64,000 nt of DNA from Cytophagaceae bacterium (GTDB lineage Bacteria > Bacteroidota > Bacteroidia > Cytophagales > JAIYAX01), in NCBI GenBank assembly GCA_027488815.1, contig JAIYAX010000019.1, positions 1-64,000 of the forward strand. Reading direction: 5' to 3'. Shown piece by piece: positions 44,393-52,636 of this stretch. The stretch's first letter is position 1, and the number at the start of each line of letters is the position of its first letter. The notes under the pieces are model-generated. The model did not search any database and had not been told where the DNA came from. It was given only the letters and a program-made list of their open reading frames with translations. The position numbers and the translations under genes are program-made.

Positions 44393-44506
44393 CTCAAGGT
44401 TTAATCAACTTCAGAGTCTTCTGCCAGCCTTTTCCATCTACTGCTTTGAGGATGATCAATCCTTGATGAGCTGTGAGCTTATCACTGATAAACTGATGCT
44501 GACCCT
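44393..44506. repeat. Near-identical 3' block shared by paralogs B and C (copy in B)
   Basis: 114 bases covering the last codons and stop of paralog B match 46211-46324 of paralog C with seven substitutions, far closer than the rest of the two genes. It encodes the T9SS tail. Gene conversion between the two is the likely cause. Confidence 0.75.
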
Positions 44507-45824
44507 TGGTCATAGTGCCTTCTGCAAACTTGGCAAGCTTCCTTCCTTGCACATCATACGCCATGATGTTGATGTCTTTGGCAGATGGCAATCGGAGTGA
44601 CATTTGGAGTAAGCCTGCTTCATTTAAATAGGCATCAAAGGCAATGTCGTCAACTTGACTCTGCTCCAAGCCAGCTACGATTGATGATACCTGGAGCATA
44701 ACTGGTATATCTCTGCTAAAGGTGTAAAGAGGTGTCACCTCACGGTATTTAATATGCATTTGGTGGGGGACAGGGCTGATCATCGACAAGGAAGGAGTCC
44801 AATTGATAACAGCGCTGATGCCAGTTGATGTCGTGGTCGTGCTGGCAACTGCTGCGGATGGGCCTTGAAATACTGGACCGGTAAATAAAAATGATTTCGT
44901 GGTAGGATCAGGATCCGTGATATCGAGGTTTAATGTAAAAGGTGAACCGGCTTGAATTTGAATAGAAGGAAGTGTAAAGCCAGTCAGAGGATTTCCATTC
45001 AATAATATGGTCGGAGGATTTGTGTTAACTGAATTATTAATAACACTTATCTGAATATCTCTCATAACTGATCCAATTTTAGTTCCATTACGCCATTCAT
45101 CCACAGCATAAGTAAGTTGATGTGAGCCTAAGGTATTAGGCAACCAAAAAAAGGTACCAGTCTGTGCATCAAAACTATAAGGAGTGTTGTTAACTTGATA
45201 AATTGGGATAAAGGTTGGGATATTAATTAGATAACCATACATGTACCCCATAGTTTGAGAAACTTCCAATCTAAAGGTCAGAGAATCGCCATCAGGATCG
45301 AAAGCAAATGGGCCATGAATATAAGGTTGATTAACTGGAGCAAATGGTTCAGGAGGTAGTAAAAAGCGAGGACTTGAATTTGAACTCCCTACAGCTGAAG
45401 GTGAAAACTCTGTAGTTACAGCAAAATGGTGCGCACTGCTTCCGATCCCACCCAGATTTAGAATATTTAAGTTTCGGCAACAAGTTGATGTAATTATTCT
45501 ATACCGTTCATTCAAAAAAGGGAAAGTAATTAAAGAACTGTAATAATACTCCTCAGCATAATTTGGACTAATTACTTTACTACTATCCAAAGACAAAATA
45601 CTGTGAAAGTAGAAATTTGAAGAACTTGCGATGCTTCGAGTAATCACATCAAAAGTGCTTGGAGCTATGGCACCTGATGAAAATCGCCAAAATCTTACAT
45701 TCAATTTATATTGTGAGCCGCTTACATGTGTTACAAAAATTTCCCCGCCCATTGAATGGGTTGCAAAGCTATCCTCTATTCCAAAAAGGTAGCAAAAAGA
45801 TAGCAAAAAGATCAGCTTTTTCAT
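44394..45824 (-). CDS. Secreted GGEI-type repeat-family protein, paralog B of four
   Basis: A 476-residue exported protein with signal peptide (about 1-21) and start THSMGGEIFVTHVSGSQYKL. Landmarks: TSTCCRNLNILNLGG, 'NSSPRFLLPPEP', 'DPDGDSLTFRLE', VDEWRNGTKIG and 'TFSRDIPVMLQ', then a T9SS-type tail ending WQKTLKLIKP. The tail and the cysteine pair suggest a folded, surface-exposed protein. The gene is a mosaic: its 3' end matches paralog C and a 176-base block matches paralog D. The 387 bases upstream share short stretches with the region upstream of D. Confidence 0.72.
   Translation of the reverse strand: MKKLIFLLSFCYLFGIEDSFATHSMGGEIFVTHVSGSQYKLNVRFWRFSSGAIAPSTFDVITRSIASSSNFYFHSILSLDSSKVISPNYAEEYYYSSLITFPFLNERYRIITSTCCRNLNILNLGGIGSSAHHFAVTTEFSPSAVGSSNSSPRFLLPPEPFAPVNQPYIHGPFAFDPDGDSLTFRLEVSQTMGYMYGYLINIPTFIPIYQVNNTPYSFDAQTGTFFWLPNTLGSHQLTYAVDEWRNGTKIGSVMRDIQISVINNSVNTNPPTILLNGNPLTGFTLPSIQIQAGSPFTLNLDITDPDPTTKSFLFTGPVFQGPSAAVASTTTTSTGISAVINWTPSLSMISPVPHQMHIKYREVTPLYTFSRDIPVMLQVSSIVAGLEQSQVDDIAFDAYLNEAGLLQMSLRLPSAKDINIMAYDVQGRKLAKFAEGTMTKGQHQFISDKLTAHQGLIILKAVDGKGWQKTLKLIKP
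44614..44789. repeat. Near-identical block shared by paralogs B and D (copy in B)
   Basis: 176 bases match 47949-48124 with 12 substitutions and no indels (about 93%). The equivalent part of paralog C is much less similar, although C matches B closely at the 3' end. Confidence 0.75.
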
Positions 45825-46211
45825 ATTGTTCGAAGTTTAGACCCTACAAATTAATCTTTTTTATTTTAGAATGCAAGTATTTTTAAAGCTTTAGCCTATA
45901 CCTTTTCATTTTTCATCAAAATAGAGGAAATGAAGGCCATTATCCATTAACATTATTCACAATTTCTTAACATATGCCTGAGCACCACTCAATTATAAAT
46001 TCATGGGATAAAGAGATGGGCTCTACTCATCCGTAATCAGACAAATTGATAATCGACAATAGTAAAAATGGATAGAGACTTAGCTAAACAGTGTCTCCTA
46101 TCATAAAACTCTTTCACATTAACAGGAAACTGACAAGCAGTAAATCAAAAGCCTAATGTTACTAACTATTGCCCTTAGTGAGCTAAAACTTATGGCAGAC
46201 GCTTTACTAAC
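45825..46211. other. 387-bp intergenic region upstream of paralog B
   Basis: AT-rich and without a gene. Around 45906-45985 it resembles the region upstream of paralog D (49220-49300): both contain a 'CATCAAAATAG' stretch, then 'AATGAAGG' and an 'ATTCA...ATTTCTT' segment. It therefore looks like a duplicated promoter region with the gene. I see no exact TAnnTTTG box or terminator. Confidence 0.5.
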
Positions 46212-46324
46212 TCAAGGTTTAATCAACTTCAGGGTCTTCTGCCAGCCTTTTCCATCTTCTGCTCTAAGGATAATCAATCCTTGATGAGCTGCGAGCTTAT
46301 CACTGATAAATTGATGCTGACCTT
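46211..46324. repeat. Near-identical 3' block shared by paralogs B and C (copy in C)
   Basis: Partner of 44393-44506; the identity begins just before the stop codon and includes the final 37 or so codons. Confidence 0.75.
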
Positions 46325-47657
46325 CGGCATACTGGCCTTCCATTAACACCCCTAAGTTTCTACCTTGAACATCAAAAGCAACTACCCTCATTTCTGCCTT
46401 TTCGTCGAGGTTCAAAGTCAAATTAAGTCGTCCATCTTCGTTCAGAAAGGCCACAAGATTGTTCTCCTTTTCCCGATTATTTCCTAACCCTGCAACTGCT
46501 GGCAGTACTGTCACCATGACCGGAATATCCCGGCTGAAGGTATATAAAGGTGTGGTTTCCAGATACCGGATATGCAGCATATGAGGTGTGCTGCTTACCA
46601 TACTAGTGCCGGGTGTCCAATTAATAGATGCTGAAATGCCGTTAGAAGTATTTGTGGTTGTGACCATAGCCGGGTTACTCCCTTGAAATATTGGGCCTGT
46701 AAACCTGAAAGATTTAGTCGATGGGTCTGGATCGTTTATGGCGATAGTCAAATTAAATACAGAACCTGCATAAGCATTCAACTGCGGTAGGGCTATACCG
46801 GTGAGTTGATTTCCTCCAAGAAATATGGAAGGTGGGGTAGGATTGAAGGAACTACCTAATACATTGATCCTAAAATCTCTAGTGACTGAGCCAATCTTTT
46901 GACCGTTTCTCCATTCATCAACTTTGTAGAGGTGTTGGAAACCTCCAGTTGAAGTGGTGAGCCAGTTAGTGGTACCAGTCATCGTATCGAAGCTAAAAAT
47001 TGAGTTCGCAATGGGTAATGCACTTAAGGACCAAAATGGGGATGCATTGATTAGATTTACTGGTACATATCCATTTCCGTTAGTTTGAGGTGTGTCCAGT
47101 CTAAATGTCAATGAGTCTCCTTCAAGATCATAAGCAAAAGGGCCATGAACATAAGGCTGATTTGCCAAAACAATTGGTTCGGGTGGTAGATAAAACCTTG
47201 GACTTGAGTTAGGAACACCTGAAATAGATGGAGTGAACTCTGTGGAAAATGCTAATAGATTATTTGCACTTGAAGGACCAAATAGATTTATAATAAGAGG
47301 ACTTCTACAACAAAAAAACGTAGATATCTCATATCGATCAGTAATATTAGGGAACGTAAATAAAGCACTATAATAATGCTCTTCTGCATAATTAGGACTA
47401 ATTACAGAAAAACTATCTTTAGTCAAGACTATGTTGGGAGCAAAAAAATTACTGCTCAAACTTCTAACATGTACCTGAAAAGCATGAGGAGCAGGAAGCC
47501 CTATGATAAATCTCCAGTAATTAATTTGCAGTTTATACTGTGACCCGGAGACATGTGTTACAATCAGTTCACCACCCATCGTTTGCGACTGTATAGCTTT
47601 TGCATCAGTTAATCCCATCAATAAAAGGAAAAACAGTATTACAGAAATTTTTCTCAT
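46212..47657 (-). CDS. Secreted GGEI-type repeat-family protein, paralog C of four
   Basis: A 481-residue exported protein with a signal peptide (about 1-21) and start TMGGELIVTHVSGSQYKLQI. It has the same landmarks as its neighbours: FFCCRSPLIINLFG, 'NSSPRFYLPPEP', 'DLEGDSLTFRLD' (the usual Pro-Asp changed to Leu-Glu), VDEWRNGQKIG and 'TFSRDIPVMVT', then a T9SS tail ending WQKTLKLIKP. Role unknown; adhesion or surface decoration is a guess based on the wider family. It lies 71 bases after paralog D. Confidence 0.72.
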   Translation of the reverse strand: MRKISVILFFLLLMGLTDAKAIQSQTMGGELIVTHVSGSQYKLQINYWRFIIGLPAPHAFQVHVRSLSSNFFAPNIVLTKDSFSVISPNYAEEHYYSALFTFPNITDRYEISTFFCCRSPLIINLFGPSSANNLLAFSTEFTPSISGVPNSSPRFYLPPEPIVLANQPYVHGPFAYDLEGDSLTFRLDTPQTNGNGYVPVNLINASPFWSLSALPIANSIFSFDTMTGTTNWLTTSTGGFQHLYKVDEWRNGQKIGSVTRDFRINVLGSSFNPTPPSIFLGGNQLTGIALPQLNAYAGSVFNLTIAINDPDPSTKSFRFTGPIFQGSNPAMVTTTNTSNGISASINWTPGTSMVSSTPHMLHIRYLETTPLYTFSRDIPVMVTVLPAVAGLGNNREKENNLVAFLNEDGRLNLTLNLDEKAEMRVVAFDVQGRNLGVLMEGQYAEGQHQFISDKLAAHQGLIILRAEDGKGWQKTLKLIKP

Positions 47658-47728
47658 TGTTAAGAACTATTTTTATCTCAAACTAACTAACCAATGGATT
47701 GTTAGGAAAAAGTATTTAAGAAGAACAA

Positions 47729-49150
47729 TTACCTACCTATGAGCTTTATGGTCTTCTGCCAACCTTGATGATCTTGTGCCCTGAGTATCATCATGCCTTG
47801 ATAACCTGTAAGCTGATGATGAACAGATTGGTGTTGACCCGATTCAAAACGGCCTTCTACGAGTACACCCAGGCTCCTGCCCTGTACATCATAGGCGTAA
47901 ATGCTCAAATCAGATGCTTCCAATAGGGTAAAATTCACTTGCACATGTCCTGCTTCATTTAAAAAGGCATCAAAGGCAATGTCGTCAACTTCACTCTGCT
48001 CCAAGCCTGCAACAATTGATGATACCTGAAGCATAACCGGGATATCCCTGCTAAAGGTGTAAAGAGGTGTCACCTCATGGTATTTAATATGCATTTGGTA
48101 TGGGACAGGGCTGATCATCGACAAAGGGGGTGTCCAGTTGATGACAGCGCTGATGCCTGTTGAGGTTGTGGTCGTATTGGCGAGGGCTGAGGATGCACCC
48201 TGAAACATAGGTCCGGTAAACAGCAATGACTTAGTTGTAGGGTCCGGATCGGTGATGTCGAGGTTTAACGTAAAAGGTGAACCTGCTTGGATCTGGAAAG
48301 TGGGCGTTGTAAATCCTGAAAAACCACTTCCGTTAAGTACAATTGAAGGAGGAGTGGTGTTAATCGAATTATTAACTACACTAATCTGAACATCACGACT
48401 GACTGATCCTATTTTGATACCATTCCTCCACTCATCAACCACATACGTTAGCTCAAATGCTCCTAACATATTTGGTAGCCAACTAAATGTACCAGTCGTT
48501 TGGTCATAACTATAGGATGAGTTACTTACCTGATATAAATATGTAAAGGGTTGTATGTTTGATAAGTTGCCATTAAGGAGGGTTTTTGTCGTATCTAATC
48601 TAAAGCTAAGCGAATCTCCATCAGGGTCAAATGCAAAAGGCCCGTGTATGTAGGGTTGATTCAATAAAGCAAAGGGCTCTGGAGGCAATAAAAACCTCGG
48701 ACTTGAATTTAATGAACCTCCTACTGTTGGTTTGAATTCTGTGTAAACTGCAAACATAAGAGAGGCGCTTGAAGCCCCACCTAAGTTTAAAATGTTTGCG
48801 TTTCTACAGCAGACAAATGTTTTGATTAGATAAAGATCACTTAAACTGATAAAAGAAAATGTTCCGCTATAAAAATATTCCTCTGCATAATTTGGGCTTA
48901 TGACTTTAGAGCTATCCAGGTATACATTGATGTTGCTTTCCGGAATGCTGGATGTTAGACTCTTAATTGAAATTGGAAAAACTGTAGGAGCAGGTATCCC
49001 TGCTATAAATCTCCAAAATCTAAAGTGAACCCTGTACTGTGATCCACTAATCTGATTTAGATAAATCTCTCCACCCATGGAATGAGAGGCAAAGGTCTCC
49101 TGAATTCCCAATAAGCAGCAAAGCGAAAGTAGCATGATCAGCTTTTTCAT
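47729..49150 (-). CDS. Secreted GGEI-type repeat-family protein, paralog D of four
   Basis: A 473-residue exported protein, first in the array in the direction of transcription. Signal peptide to about residue 21, then SHSMGGEIYLNQISGSQYRV; landmarks KTFVCCRNANILNLGG, 'NSSPRFLLPPEP', DPDGDSLSFRLD, VDEWRNGIKIG and TFSRDIPVMLQ. The tail ends WQKTIKLIGR rather than the KLIKP of B and C. It shares a 176-base block with B. It diverges from the thiamin unit with 307 bases between. Confidence 0.72.
   Translation of the reverse strand: MKKLIMLLSLCCLLGIQETFASHSMGGEIYLNQISGSQYRVHFRFWRFIAGIPAPTVFPISIKSLTSSIPESNINVYLDSSKVISPNYAEEYFYSGTFSFISLSDLYLIKTFVCCRNANILNLGGASSASLMFAVYTEFKPTVGGSLNSSPRFLLPPEPFALLNQPYIHGPFAFDPDGDSLSFRLDTTKTLLNGNLSNIQPFTYLYQVSNSSYSYDQTTGTFSWLPNMLGAFELTYVVDEWRNGIKIGSVSRDVQISVVNNSINTTPPSIVLNGSGFSGFTTPTFQIQAGSPFTLNLDITDPDPTTKSLLFTGPMFQGASSALANTTTTSTGISAVINWTPPLSMISPVPYQMHIKYHEVTPLYTFSRDIPVMLQVSSIVAGLEQSEVDDIAFDAFLNEAGHVQVNFTLLEASDLSIYAYDVQGRSLGVLVEGRFESGQHQSVHHQLTGYQGMMILRAQDHQGWQKTIKLIGR
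47949..48124. repeat. Near-identical block shared by paralogs B and D (copy in D)
   Basis: Partner of 44614-44789. Confidence 0.75.
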
Positions 49151-49278
49151 ATCGTACGAGGTTTAGATGTGGAAAACTAATCCTTTTGACGATAAAAAGC
49201 AAGCACTTAATTAAGTCTATGTCATGGATTCTTCATTTTCATCAAAATAGGTGCAATGAAGGGCATTTTGTTTATGCA

Positions 49279-49308
49279 TTGTTCATCATTTCTTTACCTC
49301 TATCTTTG
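49279..49308 (+). promoter_or_regulatory. Promoter of the thiamin unit
   Basis: TTG at 49279-49281, 19 bases, then TATCTTTG at 49301-49308, a good Bacteroidota promoter whose transcript would start just at or inside the first bases of the TPP riboswitch. The rest of 49151-49278 shows the duplicated upstream region of paralog D and nothing else. Confidence 0.6.
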
Positions 49309-49396
49309 CATCGGGGTGCCCTGAATCAAAATCGTATCAGGGCTGAGATCATACCCATAGCACCTGATCAGGGTAATGCCTGCGAAGGGAACCGAT
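49309..49396 (+). promoter_or_regulatory. TPP riboswitch (THI element)
   Basis: The conserved THI-box parts appear in order: a 5' stem strand with CGGGGTGCC, the GGGCTGAGA core at 49340-49348, ACCC, the CACCTGATC strand, GGTAATGCC and the closing GCGAAGGGA. TPP binding to such elements lowers expression. The 60 bases after it hold a perfect hairpin (CCGGAG-TC-CTCCGG, 49424-49437) but no T-run, so control of translation is more likely than termination. It governs the receptor and probably the two genes after it. Confidence 0.93.
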
Positions 49397-49457
49397 CTTC
49401 GAACGATAGCGAGGCGTTCTGCCCCGGAGTCCTCCGGTACTTAATCATGCAAATTGT

Positions 49458-51698
49458 ATGTATTTGATTCGCTTCAGCTTTTGGAGTTTGTTCTTTTTTA
49501 TCTCCATTCCCCTATCCGCCCAACCCTTAAAAAACATCAGAATTCTTGATCGATCCACTTTGCTGCCGCTTCCGGGTGTGGTGGTTTTTGATGGTCAAAA
49601 ATCAACCCTCAGCAACCAGGCCGGTTGGGTTGAATTAGCTACTTCGTCTGCGGAGCTTTCTTTCAGCCTGACAGGCTACAAGAGCCTACGGATCCCGTTC
49701 ACAAGCCTTAAGGATACCCTTTCTTTGGAACCTATGGATTATCTTCAGGAAGTTGTCGTGGTAGGTCTGAGAGGTGGAGGCTACATGAGTACCAGTCAAA
49801 AAACCCTCAGTAAAACTGAAATTGAGGATCAATATTACGGTCAGGACGTAACTGAGCTGTTGCAGAACACTCCGGGTGTCTATTCAAATTTCCAATCCGG
49901 TGTGCCTTTTACCAATTACTCAGAGATCAGGCTGCGAGGCATGGACCAAAGCCGCATCAACATCACTTTAGATGGTGTGCCTTTAAATGATGCTCTTGAC
50001 CAGGGGGTGTTCTTTTCCAATTTTACTGATTTTGGCAACAGCATTGAAAGCATCCAGGTTCAGCGGGGAGTAGGCACATCCAGCACCGGAACAGCTTCTT
50101 ATGCCGGCAGCATCAATTTTGAGTCCATCAGCCTGAGAGATACTGCTGCTTCTGCCTCCATTCAAAGTGGGGCTGGTTCATTTCAAACTCGTCGATTTTC
50201 AGCTGAAGCTTCCACAGGCTTAAAGGCAAATGGCTTAAGTGCTTATGTACGTTACAGTGAGCTTGCCACAGATGGATACAGATATCACAGCGGCACGAGG
50301 GCCACATCTTTTTTTGGCTCAGCCGGTTACTATGGCAAAAAGGACCTTTTAAAAGTGGTAGCCTTTTCCGGTCGCACAAAAAATCAGCTAGCTTATCTGC
50401 CTGAACCCATCAGCCTCATCAATGCAGATCGCAAGGTTAATAGCCTAAGCAGAAACATGACGGATGATTTTGGGCAGTCCTTGTTCAGCCTCCAGTACCA
50501 TCGCTTTTTGGGCAGAGCGCACACCCTGGCTGCAACCCTCTTTCATGGCTGGGCTGGCGGAGATTTTGAAGTAAGCGACGATCTTAACTTTAGTTTACAA
50601 AACAACCACTCCGGCGTGTTAATGAACTATCATTTTCAGCCGGTCAGTGTATTTACATTGGATGCAGGTGTGCAGGCACAGCAGTTCAAAAGAGAAAACT
50701 ATGCCTTCTTAAGCCCCTTGAATACCCAGAGACTCTACACCAACTTTGGTTTAAAACAGGAGCTATCTGCCTTTTTAAAAATGGGATACCGGTTGGGAAA
50801 GCTGACTGCATTTGCTGATCTGCAAGTCCGAAATGTGGCATTTGATTATACCGCCGATGCTCAGTACCAATTGGAAGTCCCTGCAATTCAATGGCAATTC
50901 ATCAACCCTAAAGCTGGCCTGAGCTATGAGTTGAACCCCAAAAGCCAGATTTGGATAAGTCTGGGCCGATCCGGAAGAGAACCCACCCGAAGGGATTTGC
51001 TGGTAGGACTGGATGACATAACTCCGGCTAATGCTGACACTGCCGCTAACTTCAAATCGATCAAGGCAGAGCAGGTAACCGATTTGGAATTGGGCTATCG
51101 CTTTCAAGGGCCTAAGCTTAGCCTTGACTTCAATGTTTATCGAATGGAGTTCAGGAATGAAATCGCACCGACAGGCGAATTCACAAGTTGGGGTGAACTA
51201 CTCAGAAAAAATCTTCCAGAAAGCCGCAGAGAAGGGATTGAACTAGGTCTTGTCTGGAAGCCACTTAAATGGTTCAAGTTAAGCCATACCTCTGCCCTGA
51301 CCCGTGCCCGAATAAAAGTGTATGAAAACAGCAGTCAGGACCTTGTGTTTTCAAACGTTCAGCCATTGTTAAGCCCTCAGGTGATCCTGCAGGAACAAGT
51401 TGAACTGGACTATCCTGGAAGAGGCCAACTAATCCTCACGACCAGATACGTGAGCAGATCTTACTTAAGCAATGAAAATGTTGATGGGTTCTACCTTCCC
51501 TCCTACTTGGTGATGAATGCCATGGCTCGTCTGAATTTGTATAAAAACCATAAAATCAGCTTTATGGTGAACAACCTGTTAAACGCCCGGTATTTTACTT
51601 CCGGAACAGTGAATGGTATTTTTAGCCCTGAGGCTGAAGCAGCCTATTTCGTGGCAGCACCCCGCAACTATATGATCACCCTTCACCTCTCTTTCTGA
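49458..51698 (+). CDS. TonB-dependent receptor, thiamin-regulated (probable thiamin or precursor uptake)
   Basis: A 746-residue outer-membrane receptor. A signal peptide (about 1-21, ending SAQ) is followed by a carboxypeptidase-like domain (about 25-90), a plug domain ('VTELLQNTPGVYSNFQSG', 'IRLRGMDQSRINITLDGVP') and a 22-strand barrel ending in Phe. Because it lies directly under a TPP riboswitch it probably imports thiamin, a thiamin phosphate or a pyrimidine precursor using TonB energy. No inner-membrane permease gene follows in this unit. The next gene starts one base inside its stop codon. Confidence 0.92.
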   Translation: MYLIRFSFWSLFFFISIPLSAQPLKNIRILDRSTLLPLPGVVVFDGQKSTLSNQAGWVELATSSAELSFSLTGYKSLRIPFTSLKDTLSLEPMDYLQEVVVVGLRGGGYMSTSQKTLSKTEIEDQYYGQDVTELLQNTPGVYSNFQSGVPFTNYSEIRLRGMDQSRINITLDGVPLNDALDQGVFFSNFTDFGNSIESIQVQRGVGTSSTGTASYAGSINFESISLRDTAASASIQSGAGSFQTRRFSAEASTGLKANGLSAYVRYSELATDGYRYHSGTRATSFFGSAGYYGKKDLLKVVAFSGRTKNQLAYLPEPISLINADRKVNSLSRNMTDDFGQSLFSLQYHRFLGRAHTLAATLFHGWAGGDFEVSDDLNFSLQNNHSGVLMNYHFQPVSVFTLDAGVQAQQFKRENYAFLSPLNTQRLYTNFGLKQELSAFLKMGYRLGKLTAFADLQVRNVAFDYTADAQYQLEVPAIQWQFINPKAGLSYELNPKSQIWISLGRSGREPTRRDLLVGLDDITPANADTAANFKSIKAEQVTDLELGYRFQGPKLSLDFNVYRMEFRNEIAPTGEFTSWGELLRKNLPESRREGIELGLVWKPLKWFKLSHTSALTRARIKVYENSSQDLVFSNVQPLLSPQVILQEQVELDYPGRGQLILTTRYVSRSYLSNENVDGFYLPSYLVMNAMARLNLYKNHKISFMVNNLLNARYFTSGTVNGIFSPEAEAAYFVAAPRNYMITLHLSF

Positions 51699-52633
51699 TG
51701 AGATCAGTTACAGTTGCTCTTGACTGGGCACCCAATACCAATCATGCCGGAATTTTGGTGGCTTTGGCCAACAATTGGTATTCCGAAGCAGGTCTCGATG
51801 TCAAGCTCATCTCTACTGAAGCAGATGAATATGCGGTTTATCCCATCCAAAAGCTGGTAGAAGGCTTGGTTGATGTGGCAATGGCTCCTTCAGAACATGT
51901 TATCTACTACCATCATGAGGGTAAAATTCTAGAACCAATAGCCATTGCAAGTGTCTTTCAGGAAGATAGTTCGCTGATGTTGATACGGAACTCAACGCCA
52001 CAAGGACCTGCCGGTCTGGACCATAAAATCTACCTGGGCTACCAAACTCGATTTGAGGAAGATGTGATTCAGCACATGGTCCGGTTTGCTGGGGGCAAAG
52101 GAATGGTGCATTTATCTCACCCGCCAAAACTATCCCTTTGGGATTCATTTATTCATGGGGAAGGTGACGCTTGTTGGGTGTTCAAAGGCTGGGAATATGC
52201 TCAGGCTGTCCAAGTGGGAATGGAAGTAAAACCCTACCGGCTTGCTGATTATGGAGTGCCATATGGTTACTCTCCCGTTTTGATTGCAAACAGGTCTGCT
52301 TTGGATAAAGACCCCATGCCCTACAAATCATTTATCAAAGTCACGCAAAGAGGTTATCAATTTGTAGTGGAACATCCTTTGGAAAGTGCTCTTCTCATGA
52401 AAAAAGTCTGGGAACATAAGAACACTGCAGACCCCGCATTTACACTATTTAGCCTGATGCACATAAACGATTCATTTCTTACTCCATCGGGAAACTGGGG
52501 CTACATGAGCCAAGATCGTTGGCATTCCTGGTCAGACTGGCTGTCCAAAAAGCAATTAATTGTAGATGCTAATGGAACCGCCGTTCCTCCCGAACGGGTT
52601 CAGGCAAGTGCCTTTTTTCAAAACCTGATTTGA
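51698..52633 (+). CDS. THI5/NMT1-like (ThiY-type) protein without signal peptide
   Basis: A 311-residue type II periplasmic-binding-protein fold. It starts at the first strand (VTVALDWAPNTNHAGILVA) with no export signal or lipobox, and the ATG is fixed by overlap with the receptor stop. Relatives are ThiY, which binds formylaminopyrimidine for an ABC importer, and fungal Thi5, a cytoplasmic enzyme that makes the HMP-P pyrimidine from PLP and its own histidine. In APSEHVIYYHHEG a His lies where Thi5 has its donor His66, but the PLP-binding Lys four residues earlier and the CCCFC iron motif are not seen. So a cytoplasmic pyrimidine-binding or altered enzyme role is likelier than either textbook function. 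Confidence 0.8.
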   Translation: MRSVTVALDWAPNTNHAGILVALANNWYSEAGLDVKLISTEADEYAVYPIQKLVEGLVDVAMAPSEHVIYYHHEGKILEPIAIASVFQEDSSLMLIRNSTPQGPAGLDHKIYLGYQTRFEEDVIQHMVRFAGGKGMVHLSHPPKLSLWDSFIHGEGDACWVFKGWEYAQAVQVGMEVKPYRLADYGVPYGYSPVLIANRSALDKDPMPYKSFIKVTQRGYQFVVEHPLESALLMKKVWEHKNTADPAFTLFSLMHINDSFLTPSGNWGYMSQDRWHSWSDWLSKKQLIVDANGTAVPPERVQASAFFQNLI

Positions 52634-52636
52634 TTT

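Noticed and set aside
51698-52633. Calling this protein a true Thi5-type HMP-P synthase
   Set aside because: The aligned His is present but the PLP-binding Lys and the CCCFC motif of Thi5 are not seen, so catalysis of that reaction is not supported.
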